From Burkholderiales bacterium (GTDB lineage: Bacteria > Pseudomonadota > Gammaproteobacteria > Burkholderiales > Burkholderiaceae_A): a stretch of 64,000 nt of DNA. The stretch covers positions 1-64,000 of the forward strand of contig JAIXOP010000007.1 in the NCBI GenBank assembly GCA_027486725.1, read 5' to 3'. Positions 45,801 through 60,618 of this stretch are shown piece after piece; within the stretch, counting starts at the first letter, position 1; every line of letters begins with the position of its first letter. Made by a program: the position numbers and the translations under genes. The notes under the pieces were generated by a model. That model ran no database searches and was not told the DNA's origin. It saw only the letters and a program-made list of their open reading frames with translations.

Positions 45801-45830
45801 CGTGGGTTGGCGTGGATTGGCGTGGGTGAG
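45801..45830 (+). repeat. Three 10-bp repeats in the dapD-queF spacer
   Basis: Three head-to-tail copies of a CGTGGRTTGG-like unit (CGTGGGTTGG, CGTGGATTGG, CGTGGGTGAG) lie in the 92-bp gap upstream of dapD. More G-rich sequence follows to 45855. No terminator or promoter is evident in the gap. Confidence 0.7.
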
Positions 45831-45884
45831 GGGGAAGGTGGATTGGGTGGGTCCTGGCGCAGGGGTGATGTGCAGCGGTGGGGC

Positions 45885-46355
45885 TCAGATGCCCGCAGGG
45901 CGGCCCGGACTGCGCACCGGCGCATCGAGGCCCTGGTTCAGGCCACCCCACTGGCCGACGGCGTCGGTGGAGAGTTGGACGAAGGGCTGGGGCTGCCAGC
46001 CGGGCTTGCGGTGTTCGACCACCACGGTGGTGTAGATGCCACCGCGCACATACCAGCGGGCGGTCAGGCGCATGAAGCGGGGCTCGGTGGCTGCCACGAG
46101 GTCGCCCAGGATCTCGTTGGTCACGGCCTCGTGAAACTTCCCCTCATTGCGGAACGACCACATGTAGAGCTTGAGGGCCTTGAGTTCGACATTGCGCTCG
46201 TCGGGGATGTAGTCGAGCACAAAGTGGGCGAAGTCGGGCTGGCCGGTGAGCGGGCACAGGCAGGTGAACTCCGGGACCTCCATATGAATGTGGGTGTCCC
46301 GTTGGGGTGCTGGGTTCGGAAAGGTCTGCAGTTGTTTGCTGGGCTGGGTCGACAT
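45885..46355 (-). CDS. queF: NADPH-dependent 7-cyano-7-deazaguanine reductase
   Basis: A 156-residue type I QueF that reduces preQ0 to preQ1 in queuosine synthesis. The catalytic Cys34 and Asp41 are in [14 protein letters not shown]. The NADPH-binding motif [20 protein letters not shown] is intact, and the tunnel-fold length is normal for the short unimodular form. It is at the head of a minus-strand run queF-dapD-dapE-prmB-GST and is divergent from smc, with an 83-bp spacer. Confidence 0.95.
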   Translation of the reverse strand: MSTQPSKQLQTFPNPAPQRDTHIHMEVPEFTCLCPLTGQPDFAHFVLDYIPDERNVELKALKLYMWSFRNEGKFHEAVTNEILGDLVAATEPRFMRLTARWYVRGGIYTTVVVEHRKPGWQPQPFVQLSTDAVGQWGGLNQGLDAPVRSPGRPAGI

Positions 46356-46403
46356 GGGCTGTGCGGTGGAGGCCCCAGGGGAGGGTCCTTGAGGGCAAGC
46401 CAG

Positions 46404-46409
46404 TATTAT
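46404..46409 (+). promoter_or_regulatory. Possible -10 box for smc
   Basis: TATTAT stands out in the GC-rich 83-bp gap between queF and smc, about 30 bp before the smc ATG. No convincing -35 box is seen at 16-18 bp, so the call is tentative. Confidence 0.3.
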
Positions 46410-46438
46410 AGAGGTCGACCCCTGAGGATCTTCCCACC

Positions 46439-49400
46439 ATGCGATTAACCCAGCTCAAGCTCTCGGGCTTCAAATCCTTCGTTGACCCCACAGCGCTCAC
46501 CGTGAGCAGCCGACTGGTGGGCATTGTTGGCCCAAATGGCTGTGGCAAAAGCAATGTCATCGACGCGGTGCGCTGGGTTCTGGGGGAGTCGCGCGCCGCT
46601 GAGCTGCGTGGCGAGAGCATGCAGGACGTGATCTTCAACGGCTCCTCGGGCCGAAAGCCCGCGGGCCGCGCGAGTGTGGAGCTGATTTTCGACAACGCCG
46701 AGGGCAGGGCTGGCGGGAGCTGGTCGCGCTACGCCGAAATCTCGGTTCGCCGGGTGCTCTCGCGCGATGGCCAGAGCACGTATTCCATCAACGGCCAGAC
46801 GGTGCGCCGGCGCGATGTGACCGACCTTTTTTTGGGCACGGGCCTGGGCCCCCGCGCCTACGCCATCATCGGCCAGGGCATGATCAGCCGCGTCGTGGAG
46901 AGCCGACCGGAGGAGCTGCGCGTCTTTCTGGAGGAGGCCGCTGGGGTGTCGAAGTATCGGGAGCGCCGCCGCGAGACCGAGGGCCGGCTGTCGACGGCCC
47001 GCGAGAACCTGGAGCGCCTCCACGACATCCGTCAAGAGATCCATCAACGCATCGCTGCCCTGACCACCCAGGCCGGTGTGGCCCAGACCTACCGCGAGCT
47101 CACTGCCCAGCGCACCACGGCCCAGACCTTGCAGCTGGCCCTCCGTCTGCACGATGCCGAACAGACCGTGCAGCGCCAGACCCTCGAGCGCGACCGGGCC
47201 CAGACCGCGGTTTATCAGCTGGAGCAGGAACTGGTCCTCACGCGCCAGGCCCTCGACGAGGCACAGCGCTCGGTCGATGTGGCTCAGAGCAATGCCCAGC
47301 ACGCCCAGTCGCGGGTCTACGAAATCAACAGCCAGGTGCTGCAGCAGGAGACCGAGGAGCGCAACTCTCGAGCCCAGCTCGAGGCCGCCCAGCGCCGTGC
47401 CACGGCCGAGGCTCAGGCCATCGAGGAGGCCGATGCCAAGTCGGAGGACCTGCAGAGCCAGCTCGAGTTGGCGCAGCAGCAGCAGGTCGCCGCCCGCCAG
47501 GCGCTCACCGAACTGGAGTCCGAGCGCTCGGAGCGCGAGCAGGGCCTCAAGCCCCTGGCCGAGGCCGCTGAGGCGGCCCGCCACGACCAGCTCGAGGCAG
47601 CCAGCACACTCGCCGCAGCCCAGGCAGACCTGCGCAATCTTCGGCAGCAAATCGATGCTGCCCGACGCCAGGTCGAGACCACCGAGCAGCGTCAGACAGA
47701 GCGCCAGTCGGCGCTGGCGGCGCTGCCCGACCCCACCGCACTCGAGCAACAGGCCGCAGCTGCGGCCGTGGAGCGCGACGCTGCCCAGGCAAAGCTCGCC
47801 GAGGCCGAGGCGGAACTTGTCTCCCTGCGCGAGCGGCTGCAGTCGCTCGAGGCCAGCCATCAAACCAGCCAGTCCACCCTGGCGCGAACCCAGGCCGAGG
47901 CGGCGCGCACCGAGGCGGCCCATCGGGCCCAGGCCGCCTTGCTGCGGCAGATGGGCAGCCCCGAGGGTCTGGCGGGCTGGCTCGACAAGGCGCGCGATGC
48001 TGGCGCTGGCCATGTGGGCAGCCCCTTGTTCGAGGCCATCCGGGTCCCGGCCGCACACCGAAAGGCACTGGAATCTTTTCTGGGCGACCGACTTCAGTCC
48101 CGCGGCGTTGCATCGCTGGAGGGCCTCATTGAGTTTTCGAGCCGCCAAGCCCCGCCCAGTGCCGTGACGGTGCTGGATGCACAGGCTCTGGAGTCTGGCG
48201 CTGCCGCCACCTCGGGCGCCTCCGATCACCCCGCCGATGCGGCCGATTCCGATCTGGGCAAGCCATGGCTGCAGCAACTCCGGGCCGAGGGGGCGGAGTT
48301 TCCGCCGGTTCTCGAGGCCTTGCTGCATGGGGTGTATTTTCAAAACGATCTCAGCCGGGCGCTGGCGTTGCGAAGCCGCCTGCGGGTGGGCCAGTCGATC
48401 GTGACCGCCGATGGGCATCTGATCGGGCGAGGCTATGCCAGTCCGAGTCGGCGCGCCGACCCCAACAGCCTGGGGCTGCTCGAGCAGGGCGAGAAGGTCG
48501 AGGCGCTGGCGACGGACAACGCCGCCGCGCAGAACGCGCTGGCGTCGGCCAGCACCGAGCATGCGGCCATCGCCGAACAGCTCCGCGCGGTGCGGCCCCA
48601 GGTACAGCAGCTCGAGCAGAAGCGTCAAGCACTTCAGCAGGCGGCCCACCAGGCCGACATGGCCCTGGTGCGCCTGAGCGAATCGGTGTCGCGCCAGCAG
48701 GTTCAGCGCGAGGCCATCGAGTCGGCCATTGCCCAGCTGGCCCAGCAGCTCGAGGCCAGCCGCGCAGCACTCGAGGCGTCGGTGGCTCAGGACAGCGGCC
48801 TTCAGGCCTCCGTGGAGACTCTGGCGGCCCAGCTGGCTGAGCGCGAGGCCTCGCAGGCCAGCGCCCGCACCATGCTGGCCGCCGAACAGCAGCGGCTCAC
48901 CCTCTGCCGCGATCGCGTCGACGCAGCACGGGAGCGGTTTTCGTCGCTGCAGGCGCAGGCGAGCCGTCTTGCGGACAACATCCAATATGCCCAGACCGCA
49001 CGCACCGAGTCGGAGCAGCGGCAGGCCGAGGCCGAGGCCGAGGCCCAGGCCGCCCGACAGCGGCTCGCCGGCAGCCGACTGCAGGACCTTCTGCTGCAAA
49101 AGACCGAGGCCGAGCAGCATGCCGCCGAGGCCAACAATCTCCTCAACGAGGCCTCCGAGGCCATGCGCGAGCGGGACCGCCAGCGCCAGGCCCTCGATGC
49201 CCAGATTGGCCCCCTGCGCTCGAAGATCCATGAGTCGGAGCAGGCTGTGGCGGTGGCCTCGGCCACGCGCGAGCAGGTGGCAGAGCAGGCAGCGGGCCTC
49301 TCGCTGGACCCCGAGGCCCTGCGCGCCGAGTGGCCCAACCGCCTGCCCCCGCCCGATGCGCCCAAGCTCGCCAGCCTGGGCCAGGAAATCGCTCGCCTGC

Positions 49401-50047
49401 ATCGCGACATCGAGGCCTTGGGCTCGGTCAACCTCGTGGCCCTCGAAGAGCTGGCCGAGGCCAAGGCGCGATCTGAGTTTCTCGATGCTCAGGCCGCCGA
49501 CCTTCAAGAAGCGGTCGACACGCTCGAGGACGCGATCCGAAAAATCGACCAAGAGAGTCGTGCCCTGCTGCAGTCGACCTACGACACGGTCAACGCCAAC
49601 TTCGGCCGCCTCTTTCCGGTGCTGTTCGGCGGCGGCGAGGCGCGGCTCGTGCTCACCGGAGAGGAGATCCTCGATTCCGGCGTTCAGGTGATGGCCCAGC
49701 CGCCCGGCAAGCGCAACTCCAGCATCCATCTGCTCTCGGGAGGCGAAAAGACACTGACCGCCACGGCCCTGGTCTTTGCGCTCTTCCAGCTCAACCCCGC
49801 CCCGTTCTGTCTGCTCGACGAGGTCGATGCCCCGCTGGACGAGGCCAACACCGAGCGCCTCTGCAAACTCATTCGCGAGATGTCGGCGGCGACCCAGTTC
49901 ATCTTCATCACCCACAACAAGATCGCCATGGAGCTCGCCGAGCATCTGGTGGGCGTCACCATGCAGGAGCGGGGTGTCTCGCGCCTGGTGGCGGTCGACC
50001 TCCAGGCGGCCAGCGCACTGCTGGACGACGATGTGATGGCGGCCTGA
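46439..50047 (+). CDS. smc: Chromosome segregation ATPase SMC
   Basis: A 1202-residue condensin subunit. The N-terminal head has [10 protein letters not shown] and Walker [10 protein letters not shown] (residues 31-39). Two long coiled coils (about 165-500 and 670-1020, full of heptad Glu/Gln/Ala/Leu) flank the hinge (about 505-650, with [17 protein letters not shown]). The C-terminal head has the signature [19 protein letters not shown] and Walker [20 protein letters not shown]. It heads the smc-zipA-ligA group. The coiled coils are unusually rich in Ala and Gln, reflecting high GC. Confidence 0.97.
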   Translation: MRLTQLKLSGFKSFVDPTALTVSSRLVGIVGPNGCGKSNVIDAVRWVLGESRAAELRGESMQDVIFNGSSGRKPAGRASVELIFDNAEGRAGGSWSRYAEISVRRVLSRDGQSTYSINGQTVRRRDVTDLFLGTGLGPRAYAIIGQGMISRVVESRPEELRVFLEEAAGVSKYRERRRETEGRLSTARENLERLHDIRQEIHQRIAALTTQAGVAQTYRELTAQRTTAQTLQLALRLHDAEQTVQRQTLERDRAQTAVYQLEQELVLTRQALDEAQRSVDVAQSNAQHAQSRVYEINSQVLQQETEERNSRAQLEAAQRRATAEAQAIEEADAKSEDLQSQLELAQQQQVAARQALTELESERSEREQGLKPLAEAAEAARHDQLEAASTLAAAQADLRNLRQQIDAARRQVETTEQRQTERQSALAALPDPTALEQQAAAAAVERDAAQAKLAEAEAELVSLRERLQSLEASHQTSQSTLARTQAEAARTEAAHRAQAALLRQMGSPEGLAGWLDKARDAGAGHVGSPLFEAIRVPAAHRKALESFLGDRLQSRGVASLEGLIEFSSRQAPPSAVTVLDAQALESGAAATSGASDHPADAADSDLGKPWLQQLRAEGAEFPPVLEALLHGVYFQNDLSRALALRSRLRVGQSIVTADGHLIGRGYASPSRRADPNSLGLLEQGEKVEALATDNAAAQNALASASTEHAAIAEQLRAVRPQVQQLEQKRQALQQAAHQADMALVRLSESVSRQQVQREAIESAIAQLAQQLEASRAALEASVAQDSGLQASVETLAAQLAEREASQASARTMLAAEQQRLTLCRDRVDAARERFSSLQAQASRLADNIQYAQTARTESEQRQAEAEAEAQAARQRLAGSRLQDLLLQKTEAEQHAAEANNLLNEASEAMRERDRQRQALDAQIGPLRSKIHESEQAVAVASATREQVAEQAAGLSLDPEALRAEWPNRLPPPDAPKLASLGQEIARLHRDIEALGSVNLVALEELAEAKARSEFLDAQAADLQEAVDTLEDAIRKIDQESRALLQSTYDTVNANFGRLFPVLFGGGEARLVLTGEEILDSGVQVMAQPPGKRNSSIHLLSGGEKTLTATALVFALFQLNPAPFCLLDEVDAPLDEANTERLCKLIREMSAATQFIFITHNKIAMELAEHLVGVTMQERGVSRLVAVDLQAASALLDDDVMAA

Positions 50048-50095
50048 TCCGATGGCGTGCTGGGCTCGTGGTGAGCGGATCGAGTCAACGGTGCG

Positions 50096-54026
<3,931 letters not shown>

Positions 54027-54056
<30 letters not shown>

Positions 54057-56684
54057 GGCGAGCTTGGCCCGGGCCTTCTCGCCCTCGAGGCCAGGACCGG
54101 AAATCTGAAAGCTGTCCTCAACCCGACTGCCTAGGGTAGAGATCCGGGCGGTGTGAACCGCGTATCCCGCCTGAGACAGCCAGAGCGCCACGGAATAGAG
54201 CAGTCCCGGCCGATCGGCAGCCACCAAATGCAGGCTGTAGCGTCCGGCCTTTTGCTCGGGCTGCACTTCGGCGACCGGGGTGAGGGGAAAGTGCTTGGAC
54301 TGCCGCGAGGGCCGGCCCAAGCTGGGAGCGCTCAGCGTCTGATCGTTGGAGAGTGCCTCGCGCAGACTGCCCTCGATGAGACCCACCAGTGCGCGGAGTT
54401 CCTCTCCCTCGGCAGGGCACTGCAGCAAAAAGGCGTCGAGCACCCAGCCGTCGCGCGTCTCGTGCAGGCGGGCCTCGAGAATTGAAAGACCCATGCGGTC
54501 AAAGCATCGGGTAATGCGGGCAAACAGGGCAGGGCGATCCGGCTGGTAGACCATGACCTGCAGCGCATCGCCCGAGGGTGCTGGCCGAGCCGCCACCTCC
54601 GGGGCTTCGGGATGTTGCCGGTGGGCGATGGTCCGGGCATGCCAGGCCATGTCCTCGGCGGTGTGCTGCAGGAAATACCCGATGTCGAGCCGGCTCCAGA
54701 GGTCTTGGGCGAGTTGAGGATCCCGACCCGACTGGAGAAGCATTCGCTCGGCCTCATCGCGGGCCGCGTTGCGGCCTCGGGCATTGGCGATGGCCTGAGA
54801 GGGCTCATTGGGGCGAAGCTGGGCCATGGCGGCGTGGTAGAGGTCGGACAGGAGCCTGGCCTTCCACTGGTTCCAGACCTTGGGGCTTGTTCCGCGGATG
54901 TCGCAGACGGTGAGAATGTAGAGCGAGGTCAGGCGCTCGGGCGTCTGGACCCAGGCGGCAAAGCGGGCCACCACCTCGGGATCGGTGATGTCGTGCTTTT
55001 GTGCGGTCGAGGACATGGTGAGATGCCCCTCGACCAGGAATTCAATGAGGCTGGCCTCCTCGGCAGGCAGGCGAAAGGCCCGAGCAAATCGGCGCACCTC
55101 GGCACCCCCAAGCTCCGAGTGGTCACCGCCTCGACCCTTGGCGATGTCGTGAAAGAGCGCGGCGAGGTAGAGGAGGTCGGGCCGGCCGTGCTCGGCCATC
55201 AGGGCCGAGAGCTCTGGAAGCTCATCGCTGTGCTCGGGCATGGTCAGCCGCCGCAGATTGCGAATGACCTGAAGGATGTGCTGGTCGACGGTGTAGATGT
55301 GGAACAGGTCGTGCTGCATCTGGCCCACGATGCGGCGAAACACTGGCAGCATGCGGCCCAGAATGCCGAGCTGGCTCATGAGGCGCAGGCTGTGGACGAT
55401 GCCGCGGGGCATTTTGAAAAGGTCGAGGAATGCCTGACGGTTGGCTGGGTCCTCGCGGAAGTTGCGGTCGACCTGATGGCGAGCCCCCCAGAGGGCGCGC
55501 AGGGTTCGGGCCGTCATTGCGCGATGGCTGCAGGCCTCACCCATCAGCCGAAAGGCCTCAAGGATGAGCTCGGGTCGGCGCAGAAAGACCCCGTCATCGT
55601 CGATGTCCAGGCAGCCCCGCCGCTCCGAAAACCCCTGGCCCAGGGGCCTGGCCTTGGGTCCACTGTCACCCGCAGCCGAGCCTGGGGCGCCGGCCGCTGC
55701 AGCACCCATGGCCTGCGACTCGGGCTCCAGGCGGTGCTCCAGAATTTCGATCAGCATGGCGCTCAGCGTCGCCACGGTGCGGGCGGCGCGGTAGTAGCGC
55801 TGCATCATGAGCTCGCTCGCCCGCTTGCTGCCGACCGCCTCGATGCCCATCTGCAGCGCCACCGGATGCTGCAGATCGAACACCAGCCGGTCTTCGCGCC
55901 GCCGCGCCGCCAGATGCAGCTGGGCGCGGAGGGTGTGCAGGATGGACTGCTGCCGCTCGAGCTGGCGGGCCTCCTCGGGGGTCATGAGCCCGGCCGCGGC
56001 CATGCCCTGCCAGTCCGAGGGCAGTCCCTGGGCCATGGCGATCCACTGCACGACCTGCAGGTCGCGCAGCCCCCCAGGGCTCTCCTTGATGTTTGGCTCC
56101 AAGGCATCGGTGGCCTCCTGGAACCTCAGATGCCGCTGGCGGCGTTCCTGGAGCTTGCCGCGAACAAAGTCGGCCGGTGCCATGGCCTTGAACCAGGCGG
56201 CATGGATGCAGGCGATCAGGTCCGAGGCCTCGGCGGCGCTCAGGCCAGTGCCAGGGATGGCGCGGATCTCGAGCAGTGCGGTGGCGACCGTCAGGTCCTC
56301 TTTGGCCAGCGCCATGCACTCGTCCAGCGTGCGGATGCTGTGCCCCACCTCCAGGCCTGCATCCCAACACGAGGAGATGAACTCGGCCACCTCGGCCTCG
56401 ATGGCGTCGGCGCTCACGCCATCGTCGAGCAGCAGCAGAAGGTCGATGTCGGAGTAGGGTGCCAGCTCACCGCGGCCGTAGCCGCCCACAGCGAGGAGCT
56501 TGGCCTGCCGACAGCCGCAGCGCTGCCAGAGGGTGCCGAGGGCCGCATCGATGTCCTTCGCCAGAGCCCGCATGAGCCGTCGGGCGGGCTCTCGTGTTGT
56601 CCAGCCCTCGGCGTTTTGCCGTCGGGCAGCATGAATCTGCTGCCGAATGTCTTGGGCGTTGCCCGCCTCAGCGAGCGCCGACAT
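54027..56684 (-). CDS. glnD: Bifunctional uridylyltransferase/uridylyl-removing enzyme GlnD
   Basis: An 885-residue nitrogen sensor that uridylylates and de-uridylylates PII proteins in response to glutamine. The N-terminal nucleotidyltransferase domain has [22 protein letters not shown] (Asp79, Asp81). The central HD domain has [22 protein letters not shown] for the removing activity. Two ACT domains at the C-terminus ([22 protein letters not shown] and [21 protein letters not shown]) bind glutamine. Its start overlaps the end of map by 17 bp, so both are likely one transcript. Confidence 0.96.
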
Positions 56685-57474
56685 TCCGGTTCCAGTCGGG
56701 GCTGCCCTCGGAGAGGGTCAGCACCTCGACGCCACTGTCGGTCACCGCCACGGTGTGCTCCCACTGCGCCGACAGCGAGTGGTCTTTGGTGACGATGGTC
56801 CAGCCGTCGGCGAGTTCGCGGATGTGCGGCTTGCCGGCGTTGATCATGGGCTCGATGGTGAAGGTCATGCCGGGTTCCAGCCGCATGCCATGCCCCGGTC
56901 GGCCGTAGTGCAGGATCTGTGGCTCCTCGTGGAAGACCTTCCCAATCCCGTGGCCGCAGAACTCGCGCACCACCGAGAAGCCCTGGGCCTCCACAAAGTG
57001 CTGGATGGCGTGGCCGATATCGCCCAGGGTGGCGCCGGGCCGAACGACCTCGATTCCCCGCCACATGGCCTCGTGGGTAACATCGCACAGGCGCTTGGCG
57101 GCCACACTGGGGGGGCCGACCAAGAACATGCGCGAGGTGTCGCCGTGGTAGCCGTCGGCAATCACCGTCACGTCGATGTTCAGAATATCCCCGGATTTCA
57201 ACACTTTATCTCCCGGAACGCCGTGGCAGACCTGGTGGTTGACCGAGGTGCAGATGCTCTTGGGGTAGGGCGTGTAGCCCGGGGGGCAGTAGTTGAGCGG
57301 TGCGGGAATGGTCCCTTGCACATTCACCATGTAGTCGTGGCAAATGCGGTCGAGCTCGCCGGTGGTCACACCGGGCTTGACGAAGGGGGCGATGTGGTCG
57401 AGCACCTCGGAGGCAAGCCGTCCGGCCTTGCGCATCCCGTCGATGTCGTCCTTGGATTTGATCGAAACGCTCAT
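56668..57474 (-). CDS. map: Type I methionine aminopeptidase
   Basis: A 268-residue di-metal peptidase that removes the initiator Met from new proteins. The metal ligands lie in GDILNIDVTVIADGYHGDTSRMF (two Asp), GHGIGKVFHEEP (His), TFTIEPMIN (Glu) and DHSLSAQWEHTVAVT (Glu). The N-terminal extension of zinc-finger forms is absent. It is divergent from rpsB, the classical arrangement, with 117 bp between starts. Confidence 0.97.
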   Translation of the reverse strand: MSVSIKSKDDIDGMRKAGRLASEVLDHIAPFVKPGVTTGELDRICHDYMVNVQGTIPAPLNYCPPGYTPYPKSICTSVNHQVCHGVPGDKVLKSGDILNIDVTVIADGYHGDTSRMFLVGPPSVAAKRLCDVTHEAMWRGIEVVRPGATLGDIGHAIQHFVEAQGFSVVREFCGHGIGKVFHEEPQILHYGRPGHGMRLEPGMTFTIEPMINAGKPHIRELADGWTIVTKDHSLSAQWEHTVAVTDSGVEVLTLSEGSPDWNRNVGAR

Positions 57475-57495
57475 AACAGCCTAGAATTATAGGCT
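57458..57495 (+). promoter_or_regulatory. Candidate rpsB promoter with inverted repeat
   Basis: TTGATC (57458-57463), an 18-bp spacer and TAGAAT (57482-57487) resemble a sigma-70 promoter, the -35 box lying inside the start of map. A perfect inverted repeat AGCCTA/TAGGCT (57478-57483 and 57490-57495) overlaps the -10 box and could be an operator or form a hairpin. The rpsB leader would be about 98 nt. Confidence 0.45.
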
Positions 57496-57591
57496 AGCCG
57501 CCAATGGTGGCTAAATCTAGCGGTCCGGTGGTCCCGAGTGAGGAAGTCTTCCTCCATACCCGCCCGCAAGTCCAACTCGGAAGGAAAGTCC

Positions 57592-58350
57592 ATGGCAGTT
57601 TCAATGCGAGAGATGCTCGAAGCCGGTGTGCATTTTGGTCACCAGACCCGGTTTTGGAATCCCAAGATGGCCCAATACATTTTCGGCCATCGCAACAAAA
57701 TCCACATCATCAACCTCGAAGCCACGGTCGCCAACATGACCGATGCGCTGAGTTTCGTGCGTAAGCTCTCGGCCCGCCGCGGCACCGTGCTGTTTGTTGG
57801 CACCAAGCGCGCCAGCCGCGAGATCATCGAGGCCGAGGCCACCCGCGCCGGCATGCCCTTTGTCACCCAGCGCTGGCTCGGCGGCATGCTCACCAACTTC
57901 AAAACCGTCAAGACCTCCATCAAGCGCCTGAAGGACATGGAGGCCATGGCCGAAGAAGGCGCCCTGGAGCGGGTCTCCAAGAAAGAGGGCCTGTCGATGC
58001 AGCGCGAGATCGACAAGCTCAACAAGACCATGGGCGGCATCAAAGACATGTCGACCGCCCCCGACGCCCTGTTCGTGGTCGACGTCGGTTATCACAAGAT
58101 TGCCATCCAGGAAGCCCGCAAGCTGGGCATCCCCGTGATTGGCATCGTGGACACCAACCACTCCCCCGAGGGTGTGGACTACGTGATCCCCGGCAACGAC
58201 GATGCCTCGCGCGCCGTGTCGATCTACGCCCGCGAGATCGCCGACGCCATCCTGCAGGGCCGCAGCGAAGCCACCCAGGAGGTGCTCGCCGCGGTTGCCG
58301 AGGGTGGTGAGGAGTTCGTCGAGGTCAACGACAGCCCACAGGCCGCCTAA
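57592..58350 (+). CDS. rpsB: 30S ribosomal protein S2
   Basis: A 252-residue ribosomal protein with the family signatures [22 protein letters not shown] and [25 protein letters not shown] start at the ATG at 57592 (MAVSMREML), preceded by AAGGAAAG at proper spacing; the upstream open frame from 57538 is leader. It is the first gene of the rpsB-tsf-pyrH-frr-uppS-cdsA-dxr-rseP run. A terminator-like hairpin follows immediately. Confidence 0.98.
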   Translation: MAVSMREMLEAGVHFGHQTRFWNPKMAQYIFGHRNKIHIINLEATVANMTDALSFVRKLSARRGTVLFVGTKRASREIIEAEATRAGMPFVTQRWLGGMLTNFKTVKTSIKRLKDMEAMAEEGALERVSKKEGLSMQREIDKLNKTMGGIKDMSTAPDALFVVDVGYHKIAIQEARKLGIPVIGIVDTNHSPEGVDYVIPGNDDASRAVSIYAREIADAILQGRSEATQEVLAAVAEGGEEFVEVNDSPQAA

Positions 58351-58362
58351 AGCCCAGATCCC

Positions 58363-58387
58363 AGGGGCTTTCGAGCCCCTTTTTTTT
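58363..58387 (+). terminator. Rho-independent terminator/attenuator between rpsB and tsf
   Basis: AGGGGCT (58363-58369) pairs perfectly with AGCCCCT (58374-58380) across a TTCG tetraloop and is followed by a run of eight T residues (58380-58387). This is a classic intrinsic terminator. Being 13 bp after the rpsB stop and 24 bp before tsf, it probably allows partial read-through, giving more S2 mRNA than EF-Ts mRNA, as reported for the E. coli rpsB-tsf pair. Confidence 0.9.
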
Positions 58388-58410
58388 GAAATCCTTCCCC
58401 GGAGAAACAG

Positions 58411-59292
58411 ATGGCAGAAATTACAGCAGCGCTGGTCAAAACCCTGCGCGAGAAAACCGACGCTCCCATGATGGAATGCAAAAAGGCCCTCACCGAGGCC
58501 GCCGGAGACCTCGACCGTGCCGAAGAGATTCTGCGCGTGCGTCTTGGCTCCAAGGCATCCAAAGCCGCCTCGCGCGTGACGGCCGAGGGCATTGTCGCCA
58601 TTGCTGTCCAGGGCAAGCGGGGTGCCATGGTGGAGGTCAACTGCGAAACGGACTTTGTCGCCAAGAACGACGACTTCCTTGCCTTTTCCAGCGGGCTGGC
58701 CGGCATCCTCGCCCAGCAGGATGTTGCCGATGTCGCTGCCCTCTCGGGCCTGAGCCTGCAGGGCGACACGGTGGAGGCCACCCGCACCCAGCTCGTGGGC
58801 AAGATCGGTGAGAACCTGACCATTCGCCGCTTTGTCCAGCGCACGGCCAAGGGCCAGTTTCACAGCTACATCCACGGCGGCTCCAAGATCGGCGTCCTGC
58901 TCGACATGGTCGGCGGCGATGAGGCTCTGGGCAAAGACATCGCCATGCACATCGCTGCCTCCAAGCCCAAGGCCCTCGATGCATCGGGGGTGGATGCCAG
59001 CCTGATCGAAGCCGAGCGCCGTGTGGCCCGCGAGAAGGCCATCGAGGCGGGCAAGCCCGAGGAGATCATTCAGAAGATGGTCGACGGTGCCGCCGCCAAA
59101 TTCCTCAAAGAAGCCACCCTGCTGGGCCAAGTGTTTGTGAAGGCCGAGGACGGCAAGCAGACCATCGAGCAGCTTCTGAAGTCCCGGGGCGCCTCGATCG
59201 CCTCCTTCGATATGTTCCTCGTGGGCGAGGGCATCGAGAAGAAGGTGACCGATTTCGCCGCCGAGGTTGCAGCCGCCGCAGCGGGAGCCTAA
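58411..59292 (+). CDS. tsf: Elongation factor Ts
   Basis: A 293-residue guanine nucleotide exchange factor for EF-Tu. The N-terminal UBA-like domain starts [39 protein letters not shown], and the core has [16 protein letters not shown], the TDFV motif that contacts EF-Tu. The length is usual. CGGAGAAA precedes the ATG. Expression depends on read-through of the upstream terminator unless there is a separate promoter, which I do not see. Confidence 0.98.
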   Translation: MAEITAALVKTLREKTDAPMMECKKALTEAAGDLDRAEEILRVRLGSKASKAASRVTAEGIVAIAVQGKRGAMVEVNCETDFVAKNDDFLAFSSGLAGILAQQDVADVAALSGLSLQGDTVEATRTQLVGKIGENLTIRRFVQRTAKGQFHSYIHGGSKIGVLLDMVGGDEALGKDIAMHIAASKPKALDASGVDASLIEAERRVAREKAIEAGKPEEIIQKMVDGAAAKFLKEATLLGQVFVKAEDGKQTIEQLLKSRGASIASFDMFLVGEGIEKKVTDFAAEVAAAAAGA

Positions 59293-59296
59293 TCCC

Positions 59297-60004
59297 ATGG
59301 CCTATCAGCGCGTTCTGCTCAAACTCAGTGGCGAAGCCCTGATGGGCGATGATGCCTACGGCATCAACAAGTCCGTCATCGAGTCCATCGTCTCCGAGAT
59401 TCAGCAGGTCGTTGCTGATGGCTGTGAGTGCGCCATCGTGATTGGTGGGGGCAATATCTTCCGAGGAATTGCCCCCGCGGCAGCCGGCATGGACCGGGCG
59501 ACTGCCGACTACATGGGCATGATCGCCACGGTCATGAATGCCCTGGCCCTGCAGGACGCCATGCGTCGGGCAGGCCTGGAGGCCCGGGTCCAGTCGGCCC
59601 TGCGCATCGACCAGGTGGTGGAGCCATACATCCGGCCCAAGGCCATTCGCTACCTCGAAGAGAAAAAGGTGGTGATTTTCGCTGCGGGCACGGGCAACCC
59701 ATTTTTCACCACCGACACCGCCGCAGCCCTGCGCGGTGCCGAAATCGGGGCCGAGATTGTGCTCAAGGCGACCAAGGTCGATGGCATCTACTCCGCCGAC
59801 CCCGCAGTCCACGCCGATGCCACTCGGTATTCGGCCATCACCTTCGATGAGGCGATCGGCAAAAACCTTCGGGTGATGGACGCGACGGCCTTTGCGCTCT
59901 GCCGCGACCAGCGCCTGCCCATTCGGGTGATCAGTCTTTTCAAGCCGGGCGCCCTGCGCGCCGCGATCCGCGGCGACGACGAGGGAACCCTCGTCCACAT
60001 TTAA
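59297..60004 (+). CDS. pyrH: Uridylate kinase
   Basis: A 235-residue amino-acid-kinase-family enzyme that phosphorylates UMP to UDP and is hexameric, regulated by GTP and UTP. Motifs: [21 protein letters not shown], and [33 protein letters not shown] start at the ATG at 59297 ([14 protein letters not shown]), not at the upstream CTG at 59267 that lies in the tsf end. It is 4 bp after tsf. Confidence 0.97.
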   Translation: MAYQRVLLKLSGEALMGDDAYGINKSVIESIVSEIQQVVADGCECAIVIGGGNIFRGIAPAAAGMDRATADYMGMIATVMNALALQDAMRRAGLEARVQSALRIDQVVEPYIRPKAIRYLEEKKVVIFAAGTGNPFFTTDTAAALRGAEIGAEIVLKATKVDGIYSADPAVHADATRYSAITFDEAIGKNLRVMDATAFALCRDQRLPIRVISLFKPGALRAAIRGDDEGTLVHI

Positions 60005-60034
60005 GCCGGCTGCAGCACACCAGAGGAACCCACC

Positions 60035-60598
60035 ATGTCGACCCCCCAAGACACCAAAAAATCCGCCGAGCAGCGCATGGCCAAGACCATCGATGCGCTC
60101 AAGGCCAACCTCGCCAAGGTCCGCACTGGCCGCGCCCACACGGGTCTGCTCGACAGCATCCAGGTCGACTACTACGGAAACCCAACACCCCTGTCGCAGG
60201 TGGCCAACCTGACCCTGGTCGATGCGCGCACGATTGGCGTGACGCCCTACGAGAAGAAGATGGTTGCTGTGGTGGAGAAGGCCATCCGCGAGAGCGATCT
60301 TGGCCTCAATCCCGCCAACTCTGGCGATCTGATTCGTGTGCCCATGCCCGCCCTGACCGAGGAGCGCCGCAAGGAGCTCGTCAAGGTGGTGAAGGGCGAG
60401 GGCGAGGACGCCAAGGTGGCGGTGCGCAATGCCCGTCGAGATGCCAACGAGGCCCTGAAGAAGATGGTCAAGGACAAGACCATCTCCGAGGACGACGAGC
60501 GCCGCGCCCAAGACGATGTCCAAAAGATGACCGACAAGGCTGTGGCTGAGATCGACAAGTTGACGGCCCAGAAAGAGTCCGAGCTGCTGACGGTCTGA
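60035..60598 (+). CDS. frr: Ribosome recycling factor
   Basis: A 187-residue tRNA-mimic that with EF-G splits post-termination ribosomes. Family signatures: [38 protein letters not shown], then [39 protein letters not shown]. Length and domain order are normal. AGAGGAA precedes the ATG. Confidence 0.98.
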   Translation: MSTPQDTKKSAEQRMAKTIDALKANLAKVRTGRAHTGLLDSIQVDYYGNPTPLSQVANLTLVDARTIGVTPYEKKMVAVVEKAIRESDLGLNPANSGDLIRVPMPALTEERRKELVKVVKGEGEDAKVAVRNARRDANEALKKMVKDKTISEDDERRAQDDVQKMTDKAVAEIDKLTAQKESELLTV

Positions 60599-60618
60599 GG
60601 CCCTTCGGAGCCGCACCG

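Noticed and set aside
45823-45852. G-rich tract upstream of dapD considered as a G-quadruplex
   Set aside because: It has four G runs but one loop is about 10 bases, and G-rich tracts are expected in DNA of this composition.
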